This document shows positions 1 to 6,744 of a stretch of 10,970 nucleotides of DNA, piece by piece. The notes beneath the pieces were generated by a model. It saw only the letters and a list, made by a program, of their open reading frames with translations. It had not been told where the DNA came from and made no database searches. The translations under genes were made by a program, and so were the position numbers. The first letter of the stretch is position 1. The number at the start of each line of letters is the position of its first letter. This DNA is from CAZHBA01 sp964530225 (GTDB lineage: Bacteria > Pseudomonadota > Alphaproteobacteria > UBA6615), in assembly GCA_964530225.1 (NCBI GenBank), contig CAZHBA010000115.1, positions 1 through 10,970 of the forward strand, in the 5' to 3' direction.

Positions 1-1106
1 CCGACCAATGGTTCGAATATTCCGAAAAACGCATGATCGACGCGGTGCGGGAGGTGCCCGCCGGCGTGGCGACGGCGCAATCGATCCACGACGCTATTCC
101 GGGAACGCCGCCCGACGGCATCAAGGTGACTTCGACCGTTACCGTCGATACCGAGGCGGCGACCATCGAAGTCGATCTGCGCGACAATGCCGATCAAATG
201 AACTGCGGACTCAACGTATCGGAAGCCTGCACCCGCACGGCGGCCTATATCGGCGTGTTTAATTCGATCGACCATACGGTGCCTAAGAACGCCGGTTCAC
301 TGCGCTGCGTGACATTGCACCTGAAAGACGCCGGCGTGGTTGGTATACCGCGCCATCCGATCAGTTGCTCGGCGTCGACCACAAATCTGGCCGACCGCAT
401 CGTATCGGCGACCCAGCGCGCTATGGCTGAACTGGGCGACGGCTTTGGTATGGGCGAGATCGGCTGCTTCTGTCCACCGTCAACATCAGTCGTCTCCGGC
501 GTCGACCCACGCAACGGCAAACCTTACGTCAATCAACTCTTTCTCGGCCACACGTCGGGCGCCGGGGCGCCGCACCAGGACGCCTGGCTAACCATGCTAC
601 ATGTCGGCAATGGCGGTATGTGCTTCATCGATAGTGTCGAGCTCGACGAGATCTACACGCCGATCCACGTAAACACACGCAGGCTGATCCCTGATAGCGA
701 GGGTGCCGGTTGCTTCCGCGGTGCGCCGGCCATCGAGGTCGAGTTCGGGCCAGTCGACTGCCGCATGGAGGCGGGCTTCGTCGCCGACGGCAAGATCCAC
801 GTACCCCAGGGCGCGCGCGCCGGCCACCCGTCGCAGCCGTCGGGACAGCTCAAGCGCACGCGCAACAAGGAGTTGGAGATCCTCGATCAATGTTCGATTG
901 TTTGGATCGAAGACGGTGAAACCCTGGTCTCGATTGCCCAGGGCGGCGGCGGTTACGGTGATCCGCACACGCGCGACCCCGAACGTGTTCGTCACGATGT
1001 GCGTGAGGGCCTCGTCAGTCGCGAGCGCGCGGCCGAAATTTACGCCGTCGCAATCACCGCGGAAGGTGATATCGATCATGACAAAACCGCCGATCTGCGC
1101 GGCTGA
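1..1106 (+). CDS. hyuB: Hydantoinase B/oxoprolinase family protein, 5'-truncated by the window edge
   Basis: This is the C-terminal 367 residues of a HyuB-type subunit. The frame is already open at base 3 (DQWFEYSEKRMIDAVRE) with no plausible start, so the gene begins outside the window; full family members are roughly 500-600 residues. Supporting stretches are the Gly/His-rich FLGHTSGAGAPHQDAW segment, FRGAPAIEVEFGP, and the diagnostic C-terminus GGGGYGDPHTRDPERVRHDV followed by REGLVSRERAAEIYAVAI. Family members act with a HyuA/ATP-binding subunit in ATP-dependent opening of hydantoin or 5-oxoproline type rings, or in acetone carboxylase-like complexes; a HyuA partner would be expected upstream, outside the window. 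The substrate cannot be read from sequence. The SDR gene follows after 35 nt on the same strand, suggesting one operon. Family assignment is strong; the specific reaction is not. Confidence 0.93.
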   Translation, partial: DQWFEYSEKRMIDAVREVPAGVATAQSIHDAIPGTPPDGIKVTSTVTVDTEAATIEVDLRDNADQMNCGLNVSEACTRTAAYIGVFNSIDHTVPKNAGSLRCVTLHLKDAGVVGIPRHPISCSASTTNLADRIVSATQRAMAELGDGFGMGEIGCFCPPSTSVVSGVDPRNGKPYVNQLFLGHTSGAGAPHQDAWLTMLHVGNGGMCFIDSVELDEIYTPIHVNTRRLIPDSEGAGCFRGAPAIEVEFGPVDCRMEAGFVADGKIHVPQGARAGHPSQPSGQLKRTRNKELEILDQCSIVWIEDGETLVSIAQGGGGYGDPHTRDPERVRHDVREGLVSRERAAEIYAVAITAEGDIDHDKTADLRG

Positions 1107-1128
1107 GTGCCAAGAACGAAGTTCACTT

Positions 1129-1138
1129 AAAGGAGGTG
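1129..1138 (+). promoter_or_regulatory. Strong Shine-Dalgarno fixing the SDR start
   Basis: An AAAGGAGGTG run lies just upstream of ATG 1142, with 5 nt between AGGAGG (1131-1136) and the start codon. An in-frame GTG at 1136 would sit inside the ribosome binding site, so ATG 1142 is the better start. This is the strongest ribosome binding site I see in the window. Confidence 0.85.
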
Positions 1139-1141
1139 AGT

Positions 1142-1903
1142 ATGAGATTGCAGGATAAGGCGGCCCTGGTGACGGGATCGTCGGTGGGCATTGGCGAGGC
1201 GATTGCCAAGCGCTTTGCCGCCGAAGGCGCCAAGGTGGCGATCAACTACAAGAGCAACGACGACGCGGCTAACACCATCGTCCAGGAGATTAGCGATGCC
1301 GACGGTACGGCTAGAACCTTCAAGGGCGATGTATCCAAGGTGTCCGAGATCGAACGCATCACCAAGGAAGTGATTGATGAGTTTGGCGGCATCGATATCG
1401 TCGTCAATAATGCTGGCGTGTTCCGCACCGTCTCGGTTATGGATACCACCGAGGAAATCTGGGACGAGCAGTTAGATCTCAACCTGCGCGGCTATTTTTT
1501 CATGGTAAAAACGTTGGTACCCCACTTTCGTGAGATTGGCGGCGGCAAGGTCATCAATATTTCGTCGATTGCCGGTACCGGCGCCTTTCCCAACTGCCCC
1601 GCTTATTGCGCGTCGAAGGGTGGTGTGGTGAACGTGACGCGTGCGTTGGCGGCGGAACTGGGTAAAGAAAACATCAACGTCAACTCGATCGCGCCCGGTA
1701 ATGTAGCGACCCCGCTCAACGCACATGTGCGCGGCCCCGGTAACGAGGAATATATGGAGCTAATGCGGACGTTGACCCCGACCGGTATTGATTTCATGGA
1801 CCCCGAGGATATGACCGGGGCGGCGGTGTTCCTGGCTAGCGACGATTCCAAAATGGTCCATGGCGAGACCATCATCGTTGATGCCGGCTGGTCGGTGTGG
1901 TAG
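1142..1903 (+). CDS. Short-chain dehydrogenase/reductase, FabG-like (classical SDR)
   Basis: This 253-residue NAD(P)-dependent oxidoreductase has the typical classical SDR length. Visible motifs in order are the cofactor glycine motif TGSSVGIG (11-18), GDV around D63, NNAG (89-92), N114 in LDLNLRG, the catalytic serine S142 in NISSIAG, and Y155-x3-K159 in YCASKG; S142 and Y155 are the usual 13 residues apart. The C-terminus GETIIVDAGWSVW is the usual FabG/glucose-dehydrogenase type ending. The protein is cytosolic, interconverting an alcohol and a carbonyl. Which substrate is unknown: lying 35 nt behind a hydantoinase B gene, it probably serves a catabolic pathway rather than fatty acid synthesis. 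The start at ATG 1142 is set by AAAGGAGGTG; the gene ends in TAG. It is followed by the hairpin at 1930-2002 and a convergent gene. Confidence 0.95.
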   Translation: MRLQDKAALVTGSSVGIGEAIAKRFAAEGAKVAINYKSNDDAANTIVQEISDADGTARTFKGDVSKVSEIERITKEVIDEFGGIDIVVNNAGVFRTVSVMDTTEEIWDEQLDLNLRGYFFMVKTLVPHFREIGGGKVINISSIAGTGAFPNCPAYCASKGGVVNVTRALAAELGKENINVNSIAPGNVATPLNAHVRGPGNEEYMELMRTLTPTGIDFMDPEDMTGAAVFLASDDSKMVHGETIIVDAGWSVW

Positions 1904-1929
1904 GCGCCTTGCGCAGTATCTAGAAAATC

Positions 1930-2002
1930 CTCGTCCTGAGCTTGTCGAAGGATGTGATCTGGCACACTCCGCCCCTCGTCCTTAGATAAGCTCAGAATGA
2001 AG
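1930..2002. repeat. Dispersed extragenic palindrome (CTTCGACAAGCTCAGGA type), possible bidirectional terminator
   Basis: The left arm is 1931-1954 and the right arm 1977-2000, with a 22-nt loop. The 24 paired positions include two mismatches (1935/1996 and 1947/1984) and three G-U pairs. The left arm contains CCTGAGCTTGTCGAAGGA and the right arm its degraded complement TCCTTAGATAAGCTCAG. The core is, to my knowledge, a very common intergenic repeat in alphaproteobacterial and some other proteobacterial genomes. It lies between convergent genes, and short TTTT runs follow the stem in both directions (TTTT near 2004 on +, and AAAA near 1924 reading as TTTT on -), so it could terminate transcription from both sides. 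The termination role is inference. Confidence 0.75.
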
Positions 2003-2032
2003 TGTTTTGGGGAATTTGTGTGGTTTAATAAT

Positions 2033-3007
2033 TTAGCCAGCCAGATCGGTACCAGATTCGATGGCGTCGCTCAAGCGCCGACCTTGTCGCCGGTAGCCCA
2101 GCCATAAGAGAGCGCCGGGCAGGCCAATGACTATCCAGCTTAAGCCAAACACAACGGAAATGGCGACGGCATCGGTACTAGCCGTACCCATCGCACCGAG
2201 GGTTAATACCATCGACTGCTCGCGTACGCCCCAGCCGGCCAATGAAACCGGTAGGCTGGAAATCAGCAATACTGCAGGCAGGGCAATCATGATGGCAGCG
2301 AAACTGACTTCGATGCCGAGGGCCACAGCGATAGCATAGACCGATGCGATTTGGACGATTTGCAGGACCACCGATAAAACTAGAACGACCCCGCCTGGTG
2401 ACCACGTAAGCAGAGTTCTGCGCGCATCCTGAGACAAAGCGCGAACCAGGCGCCAAAGTTGGATACTTTCCAGCCGTTCGGCAAATCCACCTGATATCAA
2501 AATCAACATGCTGTATGCGCTATATCCAGCGACAATAAAGGTGATTAAAAACCATTTCTGGAACTCGCCCGTCAGTCCGGAAAGCAGTGGAACCAGGAAT
2601 ATTGTCGTCATCGCTAGCACCACAAATAATCCCATAAGCCGATCGAGAAGGATCCCGTGTATGGCGCCGATTTTTCTGATCCCGGTGCGGTAGGCGAGGA
2701 AGATGCGAACGGCATCTCCGCCGATAGTCGACGGTAGTGTTTGATTGAAAAACCAGCCGATCATGGTAATCGACATAGCGTCGCGTCTAGACACTGGTTC
2801 GCTTATGGCTTTAGTCAAGAGTTGCCAGCGAATGGCGACCAACGGGATCACCGCGCCGCCGAGAACCAGGGCGACGACGAGCCATAGGGGATCGGCGCCT
2901 GTCATTTGCCGTCCCACCGTGTCCATGTCGATGCCTCGCGCAAGCAGCCATAGCAAGATTGCCGAGACTGCGAACTTGAAGGCGAATAACAGCAGACGAC
3001 CGTTCAC
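2033..3007 (-). CDS. Lysylphosphatidylglycerol synthase TM region/flippase-like membrane protein (UPF0104 type)
   Basis: This 324-residue, strongly hydrophobic protein has about eight predicted membrane segments (for example residues 8-24, 41-60, 124-142, 153-172, 205-230, 236-255 and 280-303). Two family signatures are clear: FFNQTLPSTIGGDAVR (86-101) and SLPVSLAGWGVREQ (251-264). The family covers the N-terminal half of MprF plus many stand-alone proteins in polysaccharide and glycolipid loci, thought to translocate or present lipid-linked substrates. The catalytic MprF synthase domain is absent, so lysine transfer to lipid is not expected. The start is GTG 3007, supported by AAGGA 7 nt upstream. 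It is the last gene of the minus-strand block, 106 nt after the SDR, a larger gap than at the preceding junctions. A role in flipping the lipid-linked sugar made by neighbouring genes is inference. It ends in TAA. Confidence 0.88.
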   Translation of the reverse strand: MNGRLLLFAFKFAVSAILLWLLARGIDMDTVGRQMTGADPLWLVVALVLGGAVIPLVAIRWQLLTKAISEPVSRRDAMSITMIGWFFNQTLPSTIGGDAVRIFLAYRTGIRKIGAIHGILLDRLMGLFVVLAMTTIFLVPLLSGLTGEFQKWFLITFIVAGYSAYSMLILISGGFAERLESIQLWRLVRALSQDARRTLLTWSPGGVVLVLSVVLQIVQIASVYAIAVALGIEVSFAAIMIALPAVLLISSLPVSLAGWGVREQSMVLTLGAMGTASTDAVAISVVFGLSWIVIGLPGALLWLGYRRQGRRLSDAIESGTDLAG

Positions 3008-3113
3008 GTTTTCATCCTTGGTTTGCCGCTGGCACGAAAATTATTCTCGTCGACCTGCGTCCCGCAGCTATATGTTACCGACAAATTATCGTGCGCAGGA
3101 CTGAAGATTAAAT
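3008..3113. other. 106-nt spacer between SDR and flippase-like gene
   Basis: This is the only spacer over 45 nt inside the minus-strand block. It holds a small perfect inverted repeat, CTGCG-TCC-CGCAG (3055-3067), and AT-rich stretches, but no T-run that would make a convincing terminator and no clear -35/-10 pair. A tiny out-of-frame ATG-AAA-ACG-TGA lies directly over the flippase ribosome binding site. The spacer may host an internal promoter, but I cannot demonstrate one. Confidence 0.4.
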
Positions 3114-4028
3114 TTACGCTTCTGATAGCGTCTGAAACCCTGTTTTTAAAGGAATTTTCGGCTCCCAGCCGGGTAATCGCGAACCCTCCCAAGGCATCAT
3201 GATCTCGCCGGGACGGTCCGGACGGGTGCCCCAAGCGACGTCGACAGTTTGGCCGGCTACTTCCCGCCAAGTAGCGACGACAGTCTTCAGTGTCACTGCC
3301 TCGGTCGACGGTAGGGTATAACTGCTATGCCCGCTGGCCTCGCCTGACATTAGCATTGCGCCGGCATGGCAGAAGGCGGCGACGATGTCGTCAACATGTA
3401 CCAAGTGCAGTTGCTGTTTGCCCGATGTGGCGTCGAGGGTTTTACTCGCTGCCGCATTTACTGCCAGGACGCGTAGTAACTTTGGTCGCGGATCGCCTGG
3501 GCCATAGGAATCGTAAATCTTCAATGCGACCGAGGATAGCGCGCCAGTTTGGGCGTAGTAGACGATAATGTCTTCGGCCGCCTGTTTGGTGGCGGCGTAG
3601 AGGGAGTTGGGGGTCGGGGCCGGGTCGCCCGGAGGGCTTTTAGCATGCTGCCACGCTGTACCCGCCGTGACCAGGCAGTGGCATTCAGCGGCCACCATCG
3701 CCTCGCACACTTGCGCTGTGAAACCGACATTGTCGGCGATCAATGGCGCCACATCGTCGCTATTGTGAACGCCGATAAAATTTGCCGCTAGGTGAAATAC
3801 GATCTCGGGAGAGAATTTCTCGACGAACCCGCTCAACTGACTGGTGCTGCCGTCATGGCGCAGTAGTTCGACCTCATTCGTGGCATCACCCAGTTGATCT
3901 AACGACGAATTAGCCCGGACGACGATGACGACTTCCGTACCCTCGGCGATAAGGCGGCGGGTCAAGCGCGAGCCGATGAAACCGGTGGCCCCGGTAACGA
4001 GAACCCGTTGTGGATTGGTGGCGTTCAT
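3114..4028 (-). CDS. NAD(P)-dependent extended SDR, probable CDP-4-keto-6-deoxysugar reductase or epimerase
   Basis: This 304-residue protein has an N-terminal Rossmann motif GATGFIG (13-19), a TAGTAW segment at 121-126 where extended SDRs carry the catalytic Ser/Thr, and the catalytic pair Y144/K148 in SLYAATKQAAE. IYDSYGPGDPRPKLL (171-185) and LVHVDDIVAAF (209-219) are usual for nucleotide-sugar SDRs. The length and overall pattern resemble CDP-abequose/paratose synthase-like reductases, which reduce the 4-keto group of a CDP-sugar, but other sugar epimerases or dehydratases cannot be excluded. Context favours a final ketoreductase: it directly follows the RmlC-type epimerase (TAG-CA-ATG, 2-nt gap) and is two genes plus a small ORF downstream of the glycosyltransferase and rfbG. 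AAGGGG 8 nt upstream supports ATG 4028. It ends in TAA. Family is secure, product inferred. Confidence 0.88.
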   Translation of the reverse strand: MNATNPQRVLVTGATGFIGSRLTRRLIAEGTEVVIVVRANSSLDQLGDATNEVELLRHDGSTSQLSGFVEKFSPEIVFHLAANFIGVHNSDDVAPLIADNVGFTAQVCEAMVAAECHCLVTAGTAWQHAKSPPGDPAPTPNSLYAATKQAAEDIIVYYAQTGALSSVALKIYDSYGPGDPRPKLLRVLAVNAAASKTLDATSGKQQLHLVHVDDIVAAFCHAGAMLMSGEASGHSSYTLPSTEAVTLKTVVATWREVAGQTVDVAWGTRPDRPGEIMMPWEGSRLPGWEPKIPLKTGFQTLSEA

Positions 4029-4030
4029 TG

Positions 4031-4579
4031 CTACGGCCCCTTCAGGGTTTCGGGGTCGAAGTCGGGATAGCTCGCATCTTTTTCGGACATTATTTCGGGC
4101 TCAAAGGGCCAGGCGATGGCGAAGGCCGGGTCGTTCCAGCGCACGCCGCACGCCAGTTCAGGCACATAGGCAGCCCCTGCCAAATACGTTACCTCAGTAT
4201 CATCACTCAATGTCAGAAACCCATGGGCGCAGCCAGGGGGAATGAACAGACCATTATAGGCTATGGCGTCTAGTTCAACACTGGTCCAGCGGTAAAAGCT
4301 CGGCGAGGTGGGACGCAAATCCACGGCGACGTCAAACACACGGCCAGCGGTGCAGCGCACCAACTTGGGTTCGGGTGACGGTTCGGCTTGGTAATGCATG
4401 CCGCGCAAGGTGCCACGGCTGATGTTGCGCGAAACATTCAACTGCACCGGCTGTATGTCGATGCCGGTATTGGCAAATTCCACGGCGCAATAGCTGCGCG
4501 CAAAAAAGCCCCGCTCGTCGGCAAGGGGTTCCAGCTCGACGATGCGTACGCCTGCTACGTTTGTATCGCGAAAAATCAC
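4031..4579 (-). CDS. rfbC: RmlC-type (dTDP-4-dehydrorhamnose 3,5-epimerase family) cupin sugar epimerase
   Basis: This 182-residue protein has the usual RmlC length when started at GTG 4579. Family marks are ERGFFARSY (22-30), RGTLRGMHYQ with catalytic base H62 (55-64), PKLVRCTAGRVFDVAVDLR (71-89), FIPPGCAHGF (112-121), Y138 likely at the conserved acid position, WNDPAFAIAWP (148-158) and SEKD with D168. Enzymes of this family epimerise C3 and/or C5 of 4-keto-6-deoxy nucleotide sugars. Here the neighbour upstream is CDP-glucose 4,6-dehydratase, so a CDP- rather than dTDP-linked substrate is likely (compare AscE of ascarylose synthesis); the symbol denotes the family only. The start is chosen because GTG 4579 overlaps the stop of the 42-residue ORF as GTGA and the family similarity begins there. 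An in-frame ATG 4675 would add an Arg-rich, unfamily-like leader. It ends in TAG. Confidence 0.92.
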   Translation of the reverse strand: MIFRDTNVAGVRIVELEPLADERGFFARSYCAVEFANTGIDIQPVQLNVSRNISRGTLRGMHYQAEPSPEPKLVRCTAGRVFDVAVDLRPTSPSFYRWTSVELDAIAYNGLFIPPGCAHGFLTLSDDTEVTYLAGAAYVPELACGVRWNDPAFAIAWPFEPEIMSEKDASYPDFDPETLKGP

Positions 4580-4704
4580 GGCTCGATCTCGATTTGCGGC
4601 ACGGCGACCACGAACCAGCCGCTCCAGTTGTGAACATAGCCGTGATCGGCGACGATTTCGCCGCAAAAACAGCATCGTAGGGCGGGGTGAGCTTGTGCTG
4701 TCAT
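4576..4704 (-). CDS. Unrecognised 42-residue small protein with a C-x2-C...H-x3-H pattern
   Basis: This short ORF sits exactly between rfbG and the RmlC-type epimerase. Its ATG overlaps the rfbG stop (ATGA, 4704-4701), and its TGA stop overlaps the GTG start of the epimerase (GTGA, 4579-4576), leaving no uncoded base. It begins MTAQAHPALRCCFCGE. C11, C14, H21 and H25 form C-x2-C-x6-H-x3-H, compatible with a small metal-binding knuckle, then an aromatic stretch HNWSGWFVVAV and an acidic end. I recognise no family. It may be a real coupled small protein, a leader allowing ribosomes to reach the epimerase (which has no clear ribosome binding site of its own), or the remnant of a larger gene such as a sugar methyltransferase with an N-terminal CxxC domain. 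The exact double overlap argues that it is translated. Confidence 0.55.
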   Translation of the reverse strand: MTAQAHPALRCCFCGEIVADHGYVHNWSGWFVVAVPQIEIEP

Positions 4705-5795
4705 GTTGCTGTTAACGTGTCTTCGTAGCGGGCGATCTGCTCAAGGCAGACTTCGCGTGCAGCCTCGCCGTCATTGACGCGGGTGTACCACTCGACGGTC
4801 CATGCCACGCCTACTTCCTGCGGCAGCACTGGCTGCCACCCCAATACTTTGCCTGCCAGAGAAGGATCAAGCGCTAAATTTTCCACTTCCGGCGGGTTGA
4901 TACCGGTGTCGGTCAGCCATTCGGGAATGGTCTTGTTTGCTACCCGTAACTGTTCGGACGCTTGCTCAACTAGCCAAGCTACTGTTTGCGACTCGCCGGC
5001 GTCGGGACCAAAGTTTAGCGCTGTCGGTAACGAGCGCTCGCTATCTCTTACTAGCCTTTCGGCGTAGGCGAGGTAACCGTTCAATGGCTCCAACACGTGC
5101 TGCCAGGGCCGGGTGGCTTGTGGATTTCGTAAAGTGACTGTTTCATCCTTGGCTAGTGCCCGGAAAAAATCTGGCAGGATGCGATCTTTGGACCAGTCGC
5201 CACCACCGATGACGTTACCGGCTCGTGCGGTACCCAGCCGGGGCGCCCGTTTACGCGATTGGTAACGGCCGCGGTTCCAGCCCTGGCAGATGATTTCCTG
5301 AGCCGCTTTCGACGCGCTATAGGGGTCGTCACCGCCCAGCGGATCGGTTTCGACGAAGGGCAGCCCGTTGCCGTCATTGTGGTAGCACTTATCGCTGGTG
5401 ACGGCGACAACAGCCTGCAATTCCGGGCACTCGTCGAGGGCCTCCAACAAGGTTGCAGTTCCCTGAACGTTAGTCGAAAACGTCGTTTGCGGGTCGGCGT
5501 GACCGCGACGGACCAAGGACTGTGCAGCCAAGTGGAAGACTACGCCAGGATCGGCGAATTTGCAGCCGATCTTCAGGGCATCACGGTCGCGGATGTCGCC
5601 GATGGTCGAACTGAGACCGTGCCAGTCCGCCAGGTCTTCGAATAAATTAGGGTTGGTTTTCGGCGCCAGGGCATAGCCGCACACCTCGGCGCCGAGATGT
5701 TCTAGCCACAGTGCCAGCCATGCGCCCTTGAAGCCGGTATGGCCGGTGACTAGCACGCGGCGACCGCGCCAGAAATTGCTGTCGGGTGCTGTCAT
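4701..5795 (-). CDS. rfbG: CDP-glucose 4,6-dehydratase
   Basis: This 364-residue extended SDR converts CDP-D-glucose to CDP-4-keto-6-deoxy-D-glucose using bound NAD. The N-terminus NFWRGRRVLVTGHTGFKGAW is the hallmark of RfbG, with the cofactor motif at G18/G21/G24. Other marks are FHLAAQSLVRRG (87-98), VTSDKCYHN (132-140), DDPYSASKAAQE with catalytic Y159/K163, and ARAGNVIGGGDWSKDRILPD (190-209). Length fits the family. ATG 5795 is chosen because it overlaps the glycosyltransferase stop as ATGA; a TTG at 5813 in frame is less likely. It belongs to a coupled run of polysaccharide genes. The partner cytidylyltransferase (RfbF) that would supply CDP-glucose is not in the window. It ends in TGA, overlapping the next small ORF. 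Confidence 0.96.
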   Translation of the reverse strand: MTAPDSNFWRGRRVLVTGHTGFKGAWLALWLEHLGAEVCGYALAPKTNPNLFEDLADWHGLSSTIGDIRDRDALKIGCKFADPGVVFHLAAQSLVRRGHADPQTTFSTNVQGTATLLEALDECPELQAVVAVTSDKCYHNDGNGLPFVETDPLGGDDPYSASKAAQEIICQGWNRGRYQSRKRAPRLGTARAGNVIGGGDWSKDRILPDFFRALAKDETVTLRNPQATRPWQHVLEPLNGYLAYAERLVRDSERSLPTALNFGPDAGESQTVAWLVEQASEQLRVANKTIPEWLTDTGINPPEVENLALDPSLAGKVLGWQPVLPQEVGVAWTVEWYTRVNDGEAAREVCLEQIARYEDTLTAT

Positions 5796-6733
5796 TGAGA
5801 TTTGTCCGAGCAATCTGAGCGCGTCGTTCGTGACGCGGGAATACCCAGGGCGTAGCCGGCGGTACCGAAAGTGCGCGCCAGATTTCGCCAGGCTCTACCC
5901 CCACGCAGAGTAAGGACGTGACCGATCGTCCTGCCTCCGAAATACAACAGATAGGATCGCGTCAGCCGCCGGCACGCGGTGCGCCCACGGTACTTTTCCT
6001 CAAAATATTGCCGCGACCATGCCATGTGCCAGTACTTTTCCCAATGGTAATGGAGGCTGGGCCGAACGGATCCGCCACCGATATGCCTGACTACCGCATC
6101 GGGCACCATAATCAAGCTGAACCCGGCGTTGCGTAGCCGCATGCAGTAGTCGTCGTCTTCGTAATAAAGGAAGAAATTCGGATCGAACGGGCCAATTTCA
6201 CGATACGCCGACATGCGCAGCAGGTGGATGGCACCGGAGAGAAACTCAGCACAGCACGGGCCGGCCGGGTGGCTGTCGTTACTATGGGGAGCATAGATGC
6301 GCCGGTCAAACAACTTCACATCATGGTTCGGCTCGATGCTACCGTCGGGATTGACGATCGTCGGTCCGAACAGAACACCGTCAGGGTAAGTATCGGCCGC
6401 CGCAACCAGATGTTCTATAGCGCCTGGTTCGACGACCGCGTCGGGATTGACCAGCAAGGCGAACTCGGTTTCGATGGTCGCAAGCCCCTGGTTGGCGGCG
6501 TTACCATAGCCGACGCCGACCTGGTTGCGCAGAAATTGGCTATCCGGCGCGGTCCCCGTGACGATGTCAATCGTGTCGTCGTCGCTGGCGTTATCGATTA
6601 CGACGATCTTTGCCGCCTTGCTGAGCCGCTCCAGGCATTGCCGGATCACGCCGCCGCTACGGTGGGTGACGACGACGGCGGACACCCGTTGCCAGGCATC
6701 TGCGGTGAGGGTGGGGGCAGCCTCGGCGGTCAT
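5792..6733 (-). CDS. Family 2 glycosyltransferase, rhamnosyltransferase-like
   Basis: This 313-residue GT-A fold protein begins VSAVVVTHRSGGVIRQCLE and continues with VVIDNASDDDT (44-54), VGYGNAANQGL (74-84), the metal/nucleotide-binding region LLVNPDAVVEPGA (93-105), and GPFDPNFFLYYEDDDYCMRL (181-200) with the acidic E192/D193 pair, then HIGGGS (217-222). This is the WbbL-like pattern of O-antigen and capsule glycosyltransferases that transfer a deoxyhexose to a lipid-linked acceptor on the cytoplasmic face. The C-terminal part is basic and amphipathic, consistent with membrane association. It starts 11 nt after the hydrolase stop with no clear ribosome binding site, and its stop overlaps the rfbG start (ATGA). 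The donor is probably the CDP-sugar made by the following genes, which is inference from coupling. Confidence 0.92.
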   Translation of the reverse strand: MTAEAAPTLTADAWQRVSAVVVTHRSGGVIRQCLERLSKAAKIVVIDNASDDDTIDIVTGTAPDSQFLRNQVGVGYGNAANQGLATIETEFALLVNPDAVVEPGAIEHLVAAADTYPDGVLFGPTIVNPDGSIEPNHDVKLFDRRIYAPHSNDSHPAGPCCAEFLSGAIHLLRMSAYREIGPFDPNFFLYYEDDDYCMRLRNAGFSLIMVPDAVVRHIGGGSVRPSLHYHWEKYWHMAWSRQYFEEKYRGRTACRRLTRSYLLYFGGRTIGHVLTLRGGRAWRNLARTFGTAGYALGIPASRTTRSDCSDKSQ

Positions 6734-6744
6734 TGCGCTAATCG

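Noticed and set aside
597..1079. 160-codon minus-strand open frame
   Set aside because: It is antisense to the hydantoinase B gene and shows no motif.
1136..1141. GTG 1136 as the start of the SDR
   Set aside because: It lies inside the AAAGGAGGTG ribosome binding site; ATG 1142 has ideal spacing.
3055..3067. CTGCG-TCC-CGCAG hairpin as a terminator between the SDR and the flippase-like gene
   Set aside because: The stem is only 5 bp and no T-run follows on the minus strand; too weak to call.
4580..4675. In-frame extension of the RmlC-type epimerase to ATG 4675
   Set aside because: It adds an Arg-rich leader unlike the family, and the region is better explained by the 42-residue ORF in another frame. 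GTG 4579 gives the standard family length.
5259..5645. 128-codon plus-strand open frame
   Set aside because: It is antisense to rfbG and has no family similarity; a shadow of codon bias in a GC-rich gene.
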